Shown one piece after another: positions 5,926 to 12,964 of a stretch of DNA of 12,964 nucleotides. The position numbers were made by a program, and so were the translations under genes. The notes under the pieces are model-generated. The model ran no database searches, had not been told where the DNA came from, and saw only the letters and a program-made list of their open reading frames with translations. Source of the DNA: Verrucomicrobiota bacterium (GTDB lineage: Bacteria; Verrucomicrobiota; Verrucomicrobiia; Limisphaerales; UBA1100); assembly GCA_028872685.1 (NCBI GenBank), contig JAPKEI010000040.1:1-12964 (forward strand). The letters run 5' to 3'. Within the stretch, counting starts at the first letter, position 1. Each line of letters begins with the position of its first letter.

Positions 5926-8532
5926 ATGCGAAAACTTGCTGGCATTGCTGGAATGCTGCTGGCAGCGGGCTGCGGGCAGGATACCCCACCGCCCGCCAAG
6001 CCTGCGGGGCCGTCGGCAACCGGCATGGTGCCCGCGGTGCAAGTGCAGAAACAGGCGGATGGCTTGTTTTATCGCGCGGGCAAGGTGCATCCTTTTACCG
6101 GCCGAACGGAGGCCACCCACACTAATGGCGTGCAGCGCGGTAAGTTTGAGTTTCACGCGGGTCGGCCCGAAGGGGTGTGGCGGGAATGGCATCCCAACGG
6201 TAAACCGCGCCGGAAGGTGGTTTATACATCAGGCAAATTGCACGGTGAATTTGTGGAATGGCATGCGAACGGTCGCGTAAAAAGCCGCGCCACATTTGCC
6301 GAGGGCAACCCCCATGGTGACTGGAACGAATGGGATGCCACCGGCCTGCACGCGGTACAGCGCAAGTATCAACACGGGCTGATGGTGAGCGAGGTGATGC
6401 CGGTGGAACTGATGCAGCGCGTGAGCCTCATCACGCAACTTCGAGCGCGCTTTGATCGGCTCGTGTGGCAACGTGAAGTGGACGCGCAACGTTTTCACGA
6501 AACGCTGGTGGCCGCCTGGGATGCTCTGCGTGCGGCTAAGGATAAATTTTCGGTGTTGGAAAAATTTCAGTTCGGCTCATTGGAGATTGGGTCGTCCCAA
6601 AAAATGAATCCCTCGGATTGGAAAGAATGGCTCAAGGCTCTTCAGGTGGAAGGTTGGGAAATTCAAGGCACCCATTGGCGGCACGAACAATTCACGTTTC
6701 AAGATAAAAAGGCGGTCTCAAGATATTCATTCACCGTGCGCGCCCTCAACGGACAGCGCCGGGTGGTTCTGCGCGGATTACTGTCAATTCACTGGACGGA
6801 AGCGCAGGATGCGCAGGAGCGGTTTCTGCCTGGTAGAATAAAGGTGAGCGAATTGCGCCGCGAAGAACGTGAGGGAGCGCTGGGGTTTGCGGAACAGCCT
6901 GCGCCGCAGGGTGGCGGGCCGGTGTTGGCACAGGACCTCAATCTCGACGGATTGCCGGAAATTATTTTCCCCGCCATCAATGCAGTGCACTGGAATCGGG
7001 GCGGCTGGAAATTTGAGCCAGGGAAATTGTGTGCGGTGTTTCCCGAGCGATTGACAGCGGCGGTGTTGGCGGATTTCACGGGCGATGGAGTGGCGGATTT
7101 GCTGGGCGTACCCGTCGGTGGTGCACCGTGGTTGTGGGCGGGCACTGGAAAAGGGAAATTCAATAAGCCCACGCGCGCAATCACGAGCGGGGAGGAATGG
7201 CACGGTGCGAGCGCTTGTGCAGCGGGTGATGTGGATGGCGATGGCGATCTCGATGTGTGGATCACAAATCACAAGCCGCCCTTTGTGGATGGCCAGTTTC
7301 CGTTGCCTTATTTCGATGCCAACGACGGTCATCCTTCGCGCCTGTTGTTGAACGGAGGCACGGGAAAATTCACCGAAGCTATCGCGCCGGGTTTGCGCAA
7401 ACTGCGCCGTACGCGCAGCAGTTCGTGGGTAGACCTTGATGGCGATGGCGATTTAGATTTGCTGAACGTGGCTGACTTCGGTGGGCTTGACCACTACGCT
7501 AATGACGGCCGGGGGGAATTTACGGACCTCAACGGCACGACTGGCAATGCGCGTTATGGGTTTGGGCAGGGGCACACGGTGGGCGATTTCAACGGCGATG
7601 GGCTGCCGGATGTATTTATGGCTGGGGTGGATTCCGCGGCTGCACGACGATTGTCTCAGATGAAGCTCGGTCACAAATCATTGCAGGAATTTCAAGCGCG
7701 CCGGACGATGATGGGTGGCGGAAACCGTTTGTTTCTCGGTAGCGCCAAGGGATTGAAATTCAAACAATCCAAATCCGGAGTGATCGAGCGCACTGGTTGG
7801 GCCAGCGGTGTTAGCGCGGCGGATTTTGATCTCGATGGCGATCGTGATATTTTTGTAGCCACGGGTTTTTCCAGTCGCCGCACCGCGGAGGATTACGACA
7901 GCATTTTTTGGCGGCACGATATTTACACACAAAATAATCAACCCGATGTTGCATTGGCGGCGCACTTCAAAGAAGTGATGGGGCCGGTGCGTGAAAGCCT
8001 TTCGTGGCATGGTTTTCAGCCCAATGCGTTACTGCTTAATGACGGCCAAGGGGGTTGGCGCGAGGCGGGGTTCTTATTAGGTGCGGGCAGTCAGCGTGAT
8101 GGTCGCAGTGTGGTGACGGCGGATTTTGATGCGGATGGCCGACCGGATATTTTGATTACTGAACGACATTGGGATTTCAAAACGGGACTGGCTTTGCCCC
8201 ACGTCCGGCTTTTGGCCAATCACTTGGAGCCTGAAGGGGGCTGGATTGGCGCGCATTTGCGGGGTGCGCCCGGAAGGTCGCCGATAGGTGCAATGGTGAC
8301 AGCGCGCGCGGGCAAAAGAGTTTGGCGCCACTGGGTATTGACGGGCGATTCGCTGGCGGCACAGCATCCGTTTACGGCGCATTTCGGATTTGGAAAAATA
8401 GAGGCGGTGGACTCGCTTGAGGTGCGCTGGCCTGATGGCCGCGTGACGCGTTTGGCCAAACCGCTTGCGGGGAAATATCATATTCTGTCAGCAGCGCAGG
8501 CGAAGCTTGAAAAAGCCTCTAAAGGGCAGTAG
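5926..8532 (+). CDS. MORN-repeat / FG-GAP (VCBS) / ASPIC-UnbV lipoprotein
   Basis: An 868-residue surface or periplasmic lipoprotein. The open frame extends upstream to 5515, but ATG 5926 is the correct start: it directly precedes a lipoprotein signal with lipobox LAAGC (Cys16) and lies 2 bp after the previous stop. Order of parts: Pro-rich linker (19-35); YwqK-like MORN_2 repeats (about 46-158, GVWREWHPNGKPR, GEFVEWHANGRVK, GDWNEWDATG); a helical region of unknown family (159-325); seven FG-GAP/VCBS Asp-rich calcium-type loops near residues 334, 381, 432, 501, 552, 631 and 731 (DVDGDGDLD, DLDGDGDLD, DFNGDGLPD); and a C-terminal ASPIC/UnbV domain (about 769-860, GGWIGAHLRG, LEVRWPDG). The FG-GAP part probably forms a Ca2+-stabilised beta-propeller for carbohydrate or protein contact. 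No catalytic residues are evident. Its neighbours suggest an extracytoplasmic assembly. Confidence 0.9.
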   Translation: MRKLAGIAGMLLAAGCGQDTPPPAKPAGPSATGMVPAVQVQKQADGLFYRAGKVHPFTGRTEATHTNGVQRGKFEFHAGRPEGVWREWHPNGKPRRKVVYTSGKLHGEFVEWHANGRVKSRATFAEGNPHGDWNEWDATGLHAVQRKYQHGLMVSEVMPVELMQRVSLITQLRARFDRLVWQREVDAQRFHETLVAAWDALRAAKDKFSVLEKFQFGSLEIGSSQKMNPSDWKEWLKALQVEGWEIQGTHWRHEQFTFQDKKAVSRYSFTVRALNGQRRVVLRGLLSIHWTEAQDAQERFLPGRIKVSELRREEREGALGFAEQPAPQGGGPVLAQDLNLDGLPEIIFPAINAVHWNRGGWKFEPGKLCAVFPERLTAAVLADFTGDGVADLLGVPVGGAPWLWAGTGKGKFNKPTRAITSGEEWHGASACAAGDVDGDGDLDVWITNHKPPFVDGQFPLPYFDANDGHPSRLLLNGGTGKFTEAIAPGLRKLRRTRSSSWVDLDGDGDLDLLNVADFGGLDHYANDGRGEFTDLNGTTGNARYGFGQGHTVGDFNGDGLPDVFMAGVDSAAARRLSQMKLGHKSLQEFQARRTMMGGGNRLFLGSAKGLKFKQSKSGVIERTGWASGVSAADFDLDGDRDIFVATGFSSRRTAEDYDSIFWRHDIYTQNNQPDVALAAHFKEVMGPVRESLSWHGFQPNALLLNDGQGGWREAGFLLGAGSQRDGRSVVTADFDADGRPDILITERHWDFKTGLALPHVRLLANHLEPEGGWIGAHLRGAPGRSPIGAMVTARAGKRVWRHWVLTGDSLAAQHPFTAHFGFGKIEAVDSLEVRWPDGRVTRLAKPLAGKYHILSAAQAKLEKASKGQ

Positions 8533-8541
8533 ACACGCCGC

Positions 8542-9975
8542 ATGAAATCAACCCTTTCGATGTGTTTTCTGTTTGTACTGGTCGGCATTCCCGGCGTGTT
8601 GGTCGCCGCTGAATCCACCAACGCCCCGCCCAAGGGCGTTCACACTGTCAAAGCCGGTGCGTTCAAAGTGGAGGTGAAACTTTCCGGCGCATTCGGCCCA
8701 TCGCAATCAACGCCTATTAAGCTGCGCCCCAAAACGTGGACGGATCTCACTGTGAAAAGCGTTGTTGCTCACGGCGCGGAAGTGGGCGAAGGCACAGTAT
8801 TGATTGAGTTTGAAATGGAAAAGCTCGACCGCCGCATCACGGACAGCAAGCGCGCGCTGGAAGCGGCTCGTCTGGATCTCGCGCTGGCGAATGCGGAGCA
8901 TCAGTTTGCCGTCAAGAGTGCCGAGCTGGATCGCAACAGCGCGCAGCTCGCCTTTAAACGACTAGGGGAAGACCTTAAACATTTTCAGGAACACGTGAAA
9001 GAGTTCAACGTGAAATCCACACATCAGAGCTATGCTTCCTACTCCAACTCGCTCGCTTACGCGGAGGAAGAACTCAAGCAGCTCAAAAAAATGTATGATG
9101 CAGATGATCTGACCGAAGAGACTGAGGAAATCATCATCCAACGTGCTCTCAACACCGTGAACCGTGCGCGATTCTCACTGGAACGCGCGGAGCTTACCCG
9201 CCTCGCCTCGCTTAAATTTGGTATGCCGCGTGAAATAAAGGATCGCGAAACTGCTCAGGAGCGTTCCCAGATTTCGAAGGAACGCCTCAAGGCCACCTTT
9301 GAAACCTCCACCCAACGCCGCGAACTTTCCATCCAGCAAAAACGAGTAGACTTTGACAAAGCCGGCAAAGCACACGTCAAGTTGGAGGCCGATCGCAAAC
9401 TGCTCGACGTGAAAGCCCCCGCAAATGGCGTGGTGTACTATGGCGAATTTGTTAACGGCCTGTGGACTGGTCGCAAACATCTCGCTGCCAAGCTGCGCCC
9501 CAGCGGCAAAGTGATGCCTAACGAAACCTTCATGACGGTGGTATCGCCGCGGCCGCTCATCATCAGCGGCAGCGTGGGCGAAAAGGATTTGCGCCAACTC
9601 AACCTTGGCACCCGCGGTTGGGCTACGCCCACCGCCGCACCCGAGCAGCGTATCCCCGTCACCGTCACCGCCATCAGCCGCGTGCCCAGCGCGCCCGGTA
9701 AATTCGCCATCACCCTCGCCGCCAGCCTCGGCGCAGCCCACGGCTACCTTGCCCCCGGCATGGGCTGCGCGGTGAAATTGGAAATGTATTCCAAAGCCAA
9801 GGCCCTCACCGTGCCCTCCGCCGCCTTGCATTACGGACCGGATCAAAAACCATATGTGAAAGTGGTGGCCGGTGAGACCACGGAAAATAAAGCAGTTCAA
9901 CTCGGCCGCACTGCCAACGGTAAAACTGAAATCACCGGCGGCCTCAAAGCCGGAGATCAGGTGAAGGTTAATTAA
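8542..9975 (+). CDS. HlyD/MacA-type periplasmic adaptor (membrane fusion protein)
   Basis: A 477-residue exported protein with a signal peptide (1-23, cut near VAA-ES). The first half of a biotinyl-lipoyl hairpin domain is at 73-95 (VVAHGAEVGEGTVLIEFEMEKL). A very long alpha-helical hairpin, rich in Glu, Lys, Arg, Ala and Leu, spans about 95-285. The second lipoyl half is at 287-301 (LLDVKAPANGVVYYG). A beta-barrel domain lies around 337-415 and a membrane-proximal domain follows to the end (LTVPSAALHYG, TEITGGLKAGDQVKV). Such adaptors link an inner-membrane ABC or RND pump to an outer-membrane channel. The predicted hairpin of roughly 190 residues is long for the family. No pump or TolC-like gene adjoins it, so it is an orphan adaptor in this window. 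Start ATG 8542 follows the previous TAG by 9 bp. Confidence 0.85.
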   Translation: MKSTLSMCFLFVLVGIPGVLVAAESTNAPPKGVHTVKAGAFKVEVKLSGAFGPSQSTPIKLRPKTWTDLTVKSVVAHGAEVGEGTVLIEFEMEKLDRRITDSKRALEAARLDLALANAEHQFAVKSAELDRNSAQLAFKRLGEDLKHFQEHVKEFNVKSTHQSYASYSNSLAYAEEELKQLKKMYDADDLTEETEEIIIQRALNTVNRARFSLERAELTRLASLKFGMPREIKDRETAQERSQISKERLKATFETSTQRRELSIQQKRVDFDKAGKAHVKLEADRKLLDVKAPANGVVYYGEFVNGLWTGRKHLAAKLRPSGKVMPNETFMTVVSPRPLIISGSVGEKDLRQLNLGTRGWATPTAAPEQRIPVTVTAISRVPSAPGKFAITLAASLGAAHGYLAPGMGCAVKLEMYSKAKALTVPSAALHYGPDQKPYVKVVAGETTENKAVQLGRTANGKTEITGGLKAGDQVKVN

Positions 9976-9976
9976 C

Positions 9977-9985
9977 GGAAGGGAA
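9977..9985 (+). promoter_or_regulatory. Shine-Dalgarno supporting a GTG start
   Basis: The purine-rich GGAAGGGAA ends 4 nt before the GTG at 9990. It fixes that non-ATG codon as the start of the toroid protein. It is one of the few clear ribosome binding sites in the window. Confidence 0.6.
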
Positions 9986-9989
9986 CCCC

Positions 9990-11198
9990 GTGAACCGATT
10001 TTCCATACTCACCCTCCTCAGCCTTGCAGCCGCGTTGTTTTTGCCGGCGGCCAATCCTGTGCCCGTTCCCAAACTAGACAACGTGCCGCCGGTGCCACGC
10101 GCGAACTTGGAGGAATCCATCGAGCGCGGCGTGTATTTCCTTTTGGAAAAACAAAACAAAGACGGCTCTTGGGGCAGCCCGCGCAACACCAAAGGGCTAA
10201 ACATTTACGCACCGGGTTTTCAGAGCCATTATGCTTTTCGGTTGGCGGTTACCGCGCTCTGCACCTCGGCCCTCATCGAGACGGGTGGCGACACTCTCCA
10301 AACGCGCTCCGCCCTGAAGGATTCAGAGGCCTATTTGCTGGAGCACTTGCCCAAGCTGCGTCGTGCCAATGCCACGGCGATGTACAACGTATGGGCGCAC
10401 GGTTACGGGTTGCAGGCGTTGGTGCGGCTGCGCGCCCGGGCGAAGGATGATCTGTTGAAAATCAAAAAGATCGACGCGCTCATCACGCAGCAGTTTGGCC
10501 GGTTGGATGCCTATGAATCGGTCGACGGCGGCTGGGGCTATTACGACATGCGTTTGGGCACGAAGAAACCGGCGAGCAGTTCCATCTCGTTTGTGAACGC
10601 CACGGTGTTGGTCGCATTTCACGAAGCCAAAACCGCGGGCATTGAGCCGCCTAAAAAACTGGTGACCCGGGCCCTCGCCGCGCTCAAGCGCCAGCACCTT
10701 CCCGACGGCAGTTTTCTTTATGGTGAGTATTTGAAAAACTCACCGCGGCGCGGCATCAACCGCCCCGGCGGTAGCCTCGGCCGTTCACAGGCGGGCAATA
10801 TCGCGCTGCGTCTTTGGGGGGATAAAAAAATCACAGACAAGGTGATGGTTGACTGGCTCGACCGTCTTTACGCCCGCAATGATTGGCTCGGCATTGGCCG
10901 CAAACGCCCGCGCCCGCATGAGGCGTGGTTTCAGGTGGCCGGTTATTTTTATTACTATGGCCATTACTATGGCGCGTTATGTCTTGATCACGTGCCTGCC
11001 GCCGAGCGTCCGCGCCTGCAGGATCACATGGCCACCATCATTATGAAATATCAGGAGAAAGATGGTAGCTGGTGGGATTTCCCTTTTTACGATTATCACC
11101 AGCAATACGGCACCGCCATGGCGTTGATGACGCTGCAGCGCTGCCTGAAAACCAAACCGGCAAACTCGCCTAAGGCACCAGCGGTCCCTGATAAGTAA
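9990..11198 (+). CDS. Secreted prenyltransferase/squalene-cyclase-like alpha-alpha toroid protein
   Basis: A 402-residue exported protein starting at GTG 9990 with a signal peptide (1-21, cut near LPAAN). The body has repeated helical units carrying QW-type turns: KQNKDGSWG (54-62), VDGGWGYYD (178-186), KRQHLPDGSF (233-242) and YQEKDGSWW (354-362). These are typical of the (alpha/alpha)6 toroid shared by squalene-hopene cyclases, prenyltransferase beta subunits and complement-like proteins. The DxDD acid motif of squalene-hopene cyclases and the zinc site of prenyltransferases are not evident, so terpenoid cyclase activity is unlikely. A binding or scaffold role is more plausible. An aromatic patch, GYFYYYGHYYG (318-328), stands out. 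It is the last gene of the 4970-11198 cluster, 14 bp after the adaptor gene. The following 177-bp gap (11199-11375) holds no clear gene or terminator. Confidence 0.85.
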   Translation: MNRFSILTLLSLAAALFLPAANPVPVPKLDNVPPVPRANLEESIERGVYFLLEKQNKDGSWGSPRNTKGLNIYAPGFQSHYAFRLAVTALCTSALIETGGDTLQTRSALKDSEAYLLEHLPKLRRANATAMYNVWAHGYGLQALVRLRARAKDDLLKIKKIDALITQQFGRLDAYESVDGGWGYYDMRLGTKKPASSSISFVNATVLVAFHEAKTAGIEPPKKLVTRALAALKRQHLPDGSFLYGEYLKNSPRRGINRPGGSLGRSQAGNIALRLWGDKKITDKVMVDWLDRLYARNDWLGIGRKRPRPHEAWFQVAGYFYYYGHYYGALCLDHVPAAERPRLQDHMATIIMKYQEKDGSWWDFPFYDYHQQYGTAMALMTLQRCLKTKPANSPKAPAVPDK

Positions 11199-11375
11199 GT
11201 TTGAAGCGCCCGCCCACCGTTAGCCCTCTGTTCACCAGTGGTTTGAGAATGATGATGCCGCTGCTTCGCGTGCATCCGATCACATAAAAAAACCGTGGGA
11301 GGCGACGTTCAAAATTTTTGATTTGCTCGGGAGATGTTTTAACGGAGCAAAATTATTGTTTCCAAAAATGGAGGT

Positions 11376-12374
11376 ATGGCGTCTAATTCAGTGATGCGTG
11401 CATTGATTATTTTTATGGTGCTGTGGGCCGGATTGTTGTCGGCGCAGACACGGCAGAAAGGTGCTGGCGGATTCGGCCAGCGGATGGATGCCAACGGCGA
11501 TGGCAAAATTTCGCCTGAGGAATTTCCCGGGCCAAAAAATTTCTTCGACCAGTTTGACGCGGACAAAAACGGATTTCTCTCCGCCGCCGAGCGCGAGGCC
11601 ATGCGTCGTGCGCGAATGCAACAGGGCGGTCGACGTCCCGGACAGGGTGGCGGAGGCGCTGGACAACAGGAATTATTTCGCGCGCTGGATTTGAATACCG
11701 ATCAAAAACTATCCGCAAAGGAATGGGGAGTGCTGTTGCAGGCGGCGGATTTCAAAAAGGCTGATTCCCAAGCCGATGGCCACGTGACATCGGAGGAATG
11801 GATGCACTTTTTCGGGCAAGGCCAGCGGCCTGCTCGCGGGGGTGGTGAAGGTGGTGCGCAAGTGGGAGCGCTTGCGCCCAAGGTTTCCGCGCAATTCATG
11901 GCGGGTGATCGCGCGCTGGATTTTTCAAAAATTAAACGCCACACCGTGGTAGTGTTCGGCTCGTACACGTGAGGCCCTTTCTCGCGGGAGGCCGGGCGCC
12001 TCCAGAAATCGTACGAAACCTATGGCAAGCAGGCTGATTTTTATTGGGTCTACATTCGCGAGGCGCACCCCACTGATTCCAGCCGGCCCGCGCGCCATGT
12101 GCAGATAGAACAGCCTAAGACATTTCTGGCCCGCAAAGATGTGGCTACGGCGTGTTCAGTCGGCTTGAAACTTTCCATCCCGCTCTTGGTAGATGATATC
12201 GACAACACCGTCATGCGCGCCTTCGATGGGTTTCCGGACCGGCTCTATATCATAGGCCCCGATGCGCGCATTGCCTTTCAGGGTGGCCGAGGTCCGCGTG
12301 GATTTAGCGTGGATGAAATGGAAACCGCATTGAAAAAACTGCTGGTCGCGAAATCAACCCCCGCCAAGGATTGA
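11376..12374 (+). CDS. Selenoprotein: EF-hand / iodothyronine deiodinase-like thioredoxin-fold protein (Sec199 at TGA 11970)
   Basis: Read through the in-frame TGA at 11970-11972, this gene gives 332 residues. A signal peptide covers 1-24 (hydrophobic core, LLSAQ). Four EF-hand loops follow: 38-49 (DANGDGKISPEE), 61-72 (DADKNGFLSAAE), 105-116 (DLNTDQKLSAKE, Gly6 replaced by Gln) and 130-141 (DSQADGHVTSEE). Gly/Arg-rich linkers lie at 83-97 and 149-163. The C-terminal domain matches the deiodinase family: TVVVFGSYT-U-GPF (190-202), YIREAH (226-231), SIPLLVDD (267-274), FPDRLYII (286-293) and QGGRGPRGF (302-310). Vertebrate deiodinases have FGSCT-U-PPF at this site. The frame stays open for 133 residues after TGA and a SECIS-like hairpin follows it. 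Likely an exported Ca2+-binding redox or reductive dehalogenase-type selenoenzyme; the substrate is unknown. A start at ATG 11394 is equally plausible; GGAGGT (11370-11375) abuts the first ATG. Confidence 0.87.
11978..12008 (+). promoter_or_regulatory. Bacterial-type SECIS hairpin
   Basis: The RNA downstream of the TGA can fold as follows. A 5-bp lower stem pairs TTTCT (11978-11982) with AGAAA (12004-12008). A 4-nt bulge, CGCG, lies on the 5' side. A 6-bp upper stem pairs GGAGGC (11987-11992) with GCCTCC (11998-12003). The 5-nt apical loop is CGGGC (11993-11997). Twenty nucleotides separate the TGA from the loop, within the 16-37 nt usual for bacterial SECIS elements, and G is the second loop base as that consensus expects. 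The element lies inside the coding region, as is normal in bacteria where SelB reads it. Confidence 0.75.
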
Positions 12375-12404
12375 CTGCACCGGCGCGTGGGGTAACATCG
12401 CAGT

Positions 12405-12848
12405 ATGTTCAAGCTGCTAATTCTTTTGCCCGCGATTGCATTGATGATGGGGTGTGCAATCTCCATTCATTCCATCAACAATCCAATCGCCGAACCCAAT
12501 GCCACGGAGGTGCGCGATGCGTGGTTCGAGGTATTGGATCTCGCGAATCCGGATTTGCACGATTCACTTTTGGTGGCGCTGCATTTGAGTCGGCAAACGG
12601 GCGCGGAAGTGTTTGTGCGCCGCCTCGAAATCGAAGGTGCGAAAACGCCGCCTCAACGCTATCGCGTGTCCGCCGAGCGCGGCAGCTCGGATAATGTGGT
12701 CGGTGTGAACTTCGCCACGCGCGAATTTCTCTTTGACCACTACCTGCCCACCGATGGCCCCTCAATGCAGGACATCCGCACCCGCCTCCGGAATGCCGCG
12801 AGCATTCGCCGCATCAAGCGCGACCTCGGGATTTTTGGAGTACGGTAA
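12405..12848 (+). CDS. Small lipoprotein of unknown function
   Basis: A 147-residue protein with a lipoprotein signal (MFKLLILLPAIALMMGC, lipobox MMGC, Cys17 lipidated). The mature part contains N-P-I-AEPNATEVRDAWFEVLD, LLVALHLSRQTGAEVFVRRLEIEG and a basic C-terminal helix (RTRLRNAASIRRIKRDLG, about 126-143). No family is recognised and no catalytic motif is seen. The start lies 30 bp after the selenoprotein stop, so the two may share a transcript. The mature protein could be an outer- or inner-membrane anchored partner of the exported selenoprotein, but that is only inferred from position. It ends 3 bp before the 3' end of the convergent tRNA gene. Confidence 0.75.
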   Translation: MFKLLILLPAIALMMGCAISIHSINNPIAEPNATEVRDAWFEVLDLANPDLHDSLLVALHLSRQTGAEVFVRRLEIEGAKTPPQRYRVSAERGSSDNVVGVNFATREFLFDHYLPTDGPSMQDIRTRLRNAASIRRIKRDLGIFGVR

Positions 12849-12851
12849 AAA

Positions 12852-12936
<85 letters not shown>

Positions 12937-12964
12937 GTGCGGGCATCGTCCGGTAAATGCGCGT

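Noticed and set aside
4901..6019. 372-residue minus-strand open frame
   Set aside because: It lies antisense to the well-supported isomerase-like gene and has His/Arg/Gln-rich composition typical of a GC-rich shadow frame.
11209..11304. Distant inverted match (CCCACCGTT / AACCGTGGG) between the toroid and selenoprotein genes
   Set aside because: The arms are mismatched, about 75 bp apart and lack a T-tract, so neither a terminator nor a riboswitch is supported.
12099..12374. A separate 91-residue gene starting at GTG 12099
   Set aside because: It is in the same frame as the EF-hand/deiodinase gene. The deiodinase homology starts well before 12099 and crosses the TGA without a break, so it is the C-terminal part of the selenoprotein.

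Overview
The window is GC-rich (AT-rich only in intergenic gaps and a few membrane-helix codon runs). It reads like a chromosome of the Planctomycetes-Verrucomicrobia group, most likely a verrucomicrobium. That inference rests on gene content: Tat-exported TIM-barrel isomerase-like protein, FG-GAP/ASPIC lipoprotein, secreted alpha-alpha toroid protein, EF-hand plus redox-domain protein. There is no phylogenetic marker in the window, so the assignment is tentative.

Layout. Positions 1-3342 are on the minus strand: an edge-truncated secreted Gly/Met/Gln-rich protein with a 12-bp tandem repeat (1-274), a CLC-type anion channel/transporter with paired CBS domains (449-2548), and a Tat-exported intradiol ring-cleavage dioxygenase (2602-3342). 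A divergent gap (3343-3440) carries a near-consensus sigma70-type promoter for the plus-strand genes: a small lipoprotein whose frame is broken at a C10 tract (3441-3625), a 68-residue protein (3637-3843) and a PrsW-family membrane protease (3859-4929). A tight plus-strand cluster follows (4970-11198, gaps of 2, 9 and 14 bp between its genes): Tat-exported xylose-isomerase-like TIM barrel, MORN/FG-GAP/ASPIC lipoprotein, HlyD-type adaptor, and prenyltransferase/squalene-cyclase-like toroid protein. All four are predicted to act outside the cytoplasm.

The most notable locus is 11376-12374. A signal peptide and four EF-hand loops are followed by a thioredoxin-fold domain of the iodothyronine-deiodinase family. 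Its catalytic position is an in-frame TGA (11970-11972) in the context FGSYT-U-GPF. The same frame continues for 133 more residues with clear deiodinase-family similarity (EAH, PDRLYI, GGRGP). A hairpin of bacterial-SECIS type sits 3' of the TGA with its loop at the expected distance. An ordinary gene caller would split this into a truncated EF-hand protein and a C-terminal fragment; I read it as one 332-residue selenoprotein with Sec199.

A small lipoprotein of unknown function (12405-12848) follows the selenoprotein gene, and a minus-strand tRNA-Leu(UAG) with encoded CCA (12852-12936) closes the window. There are no rRNA genes, CRISPR arrays, transposases or phage genes.
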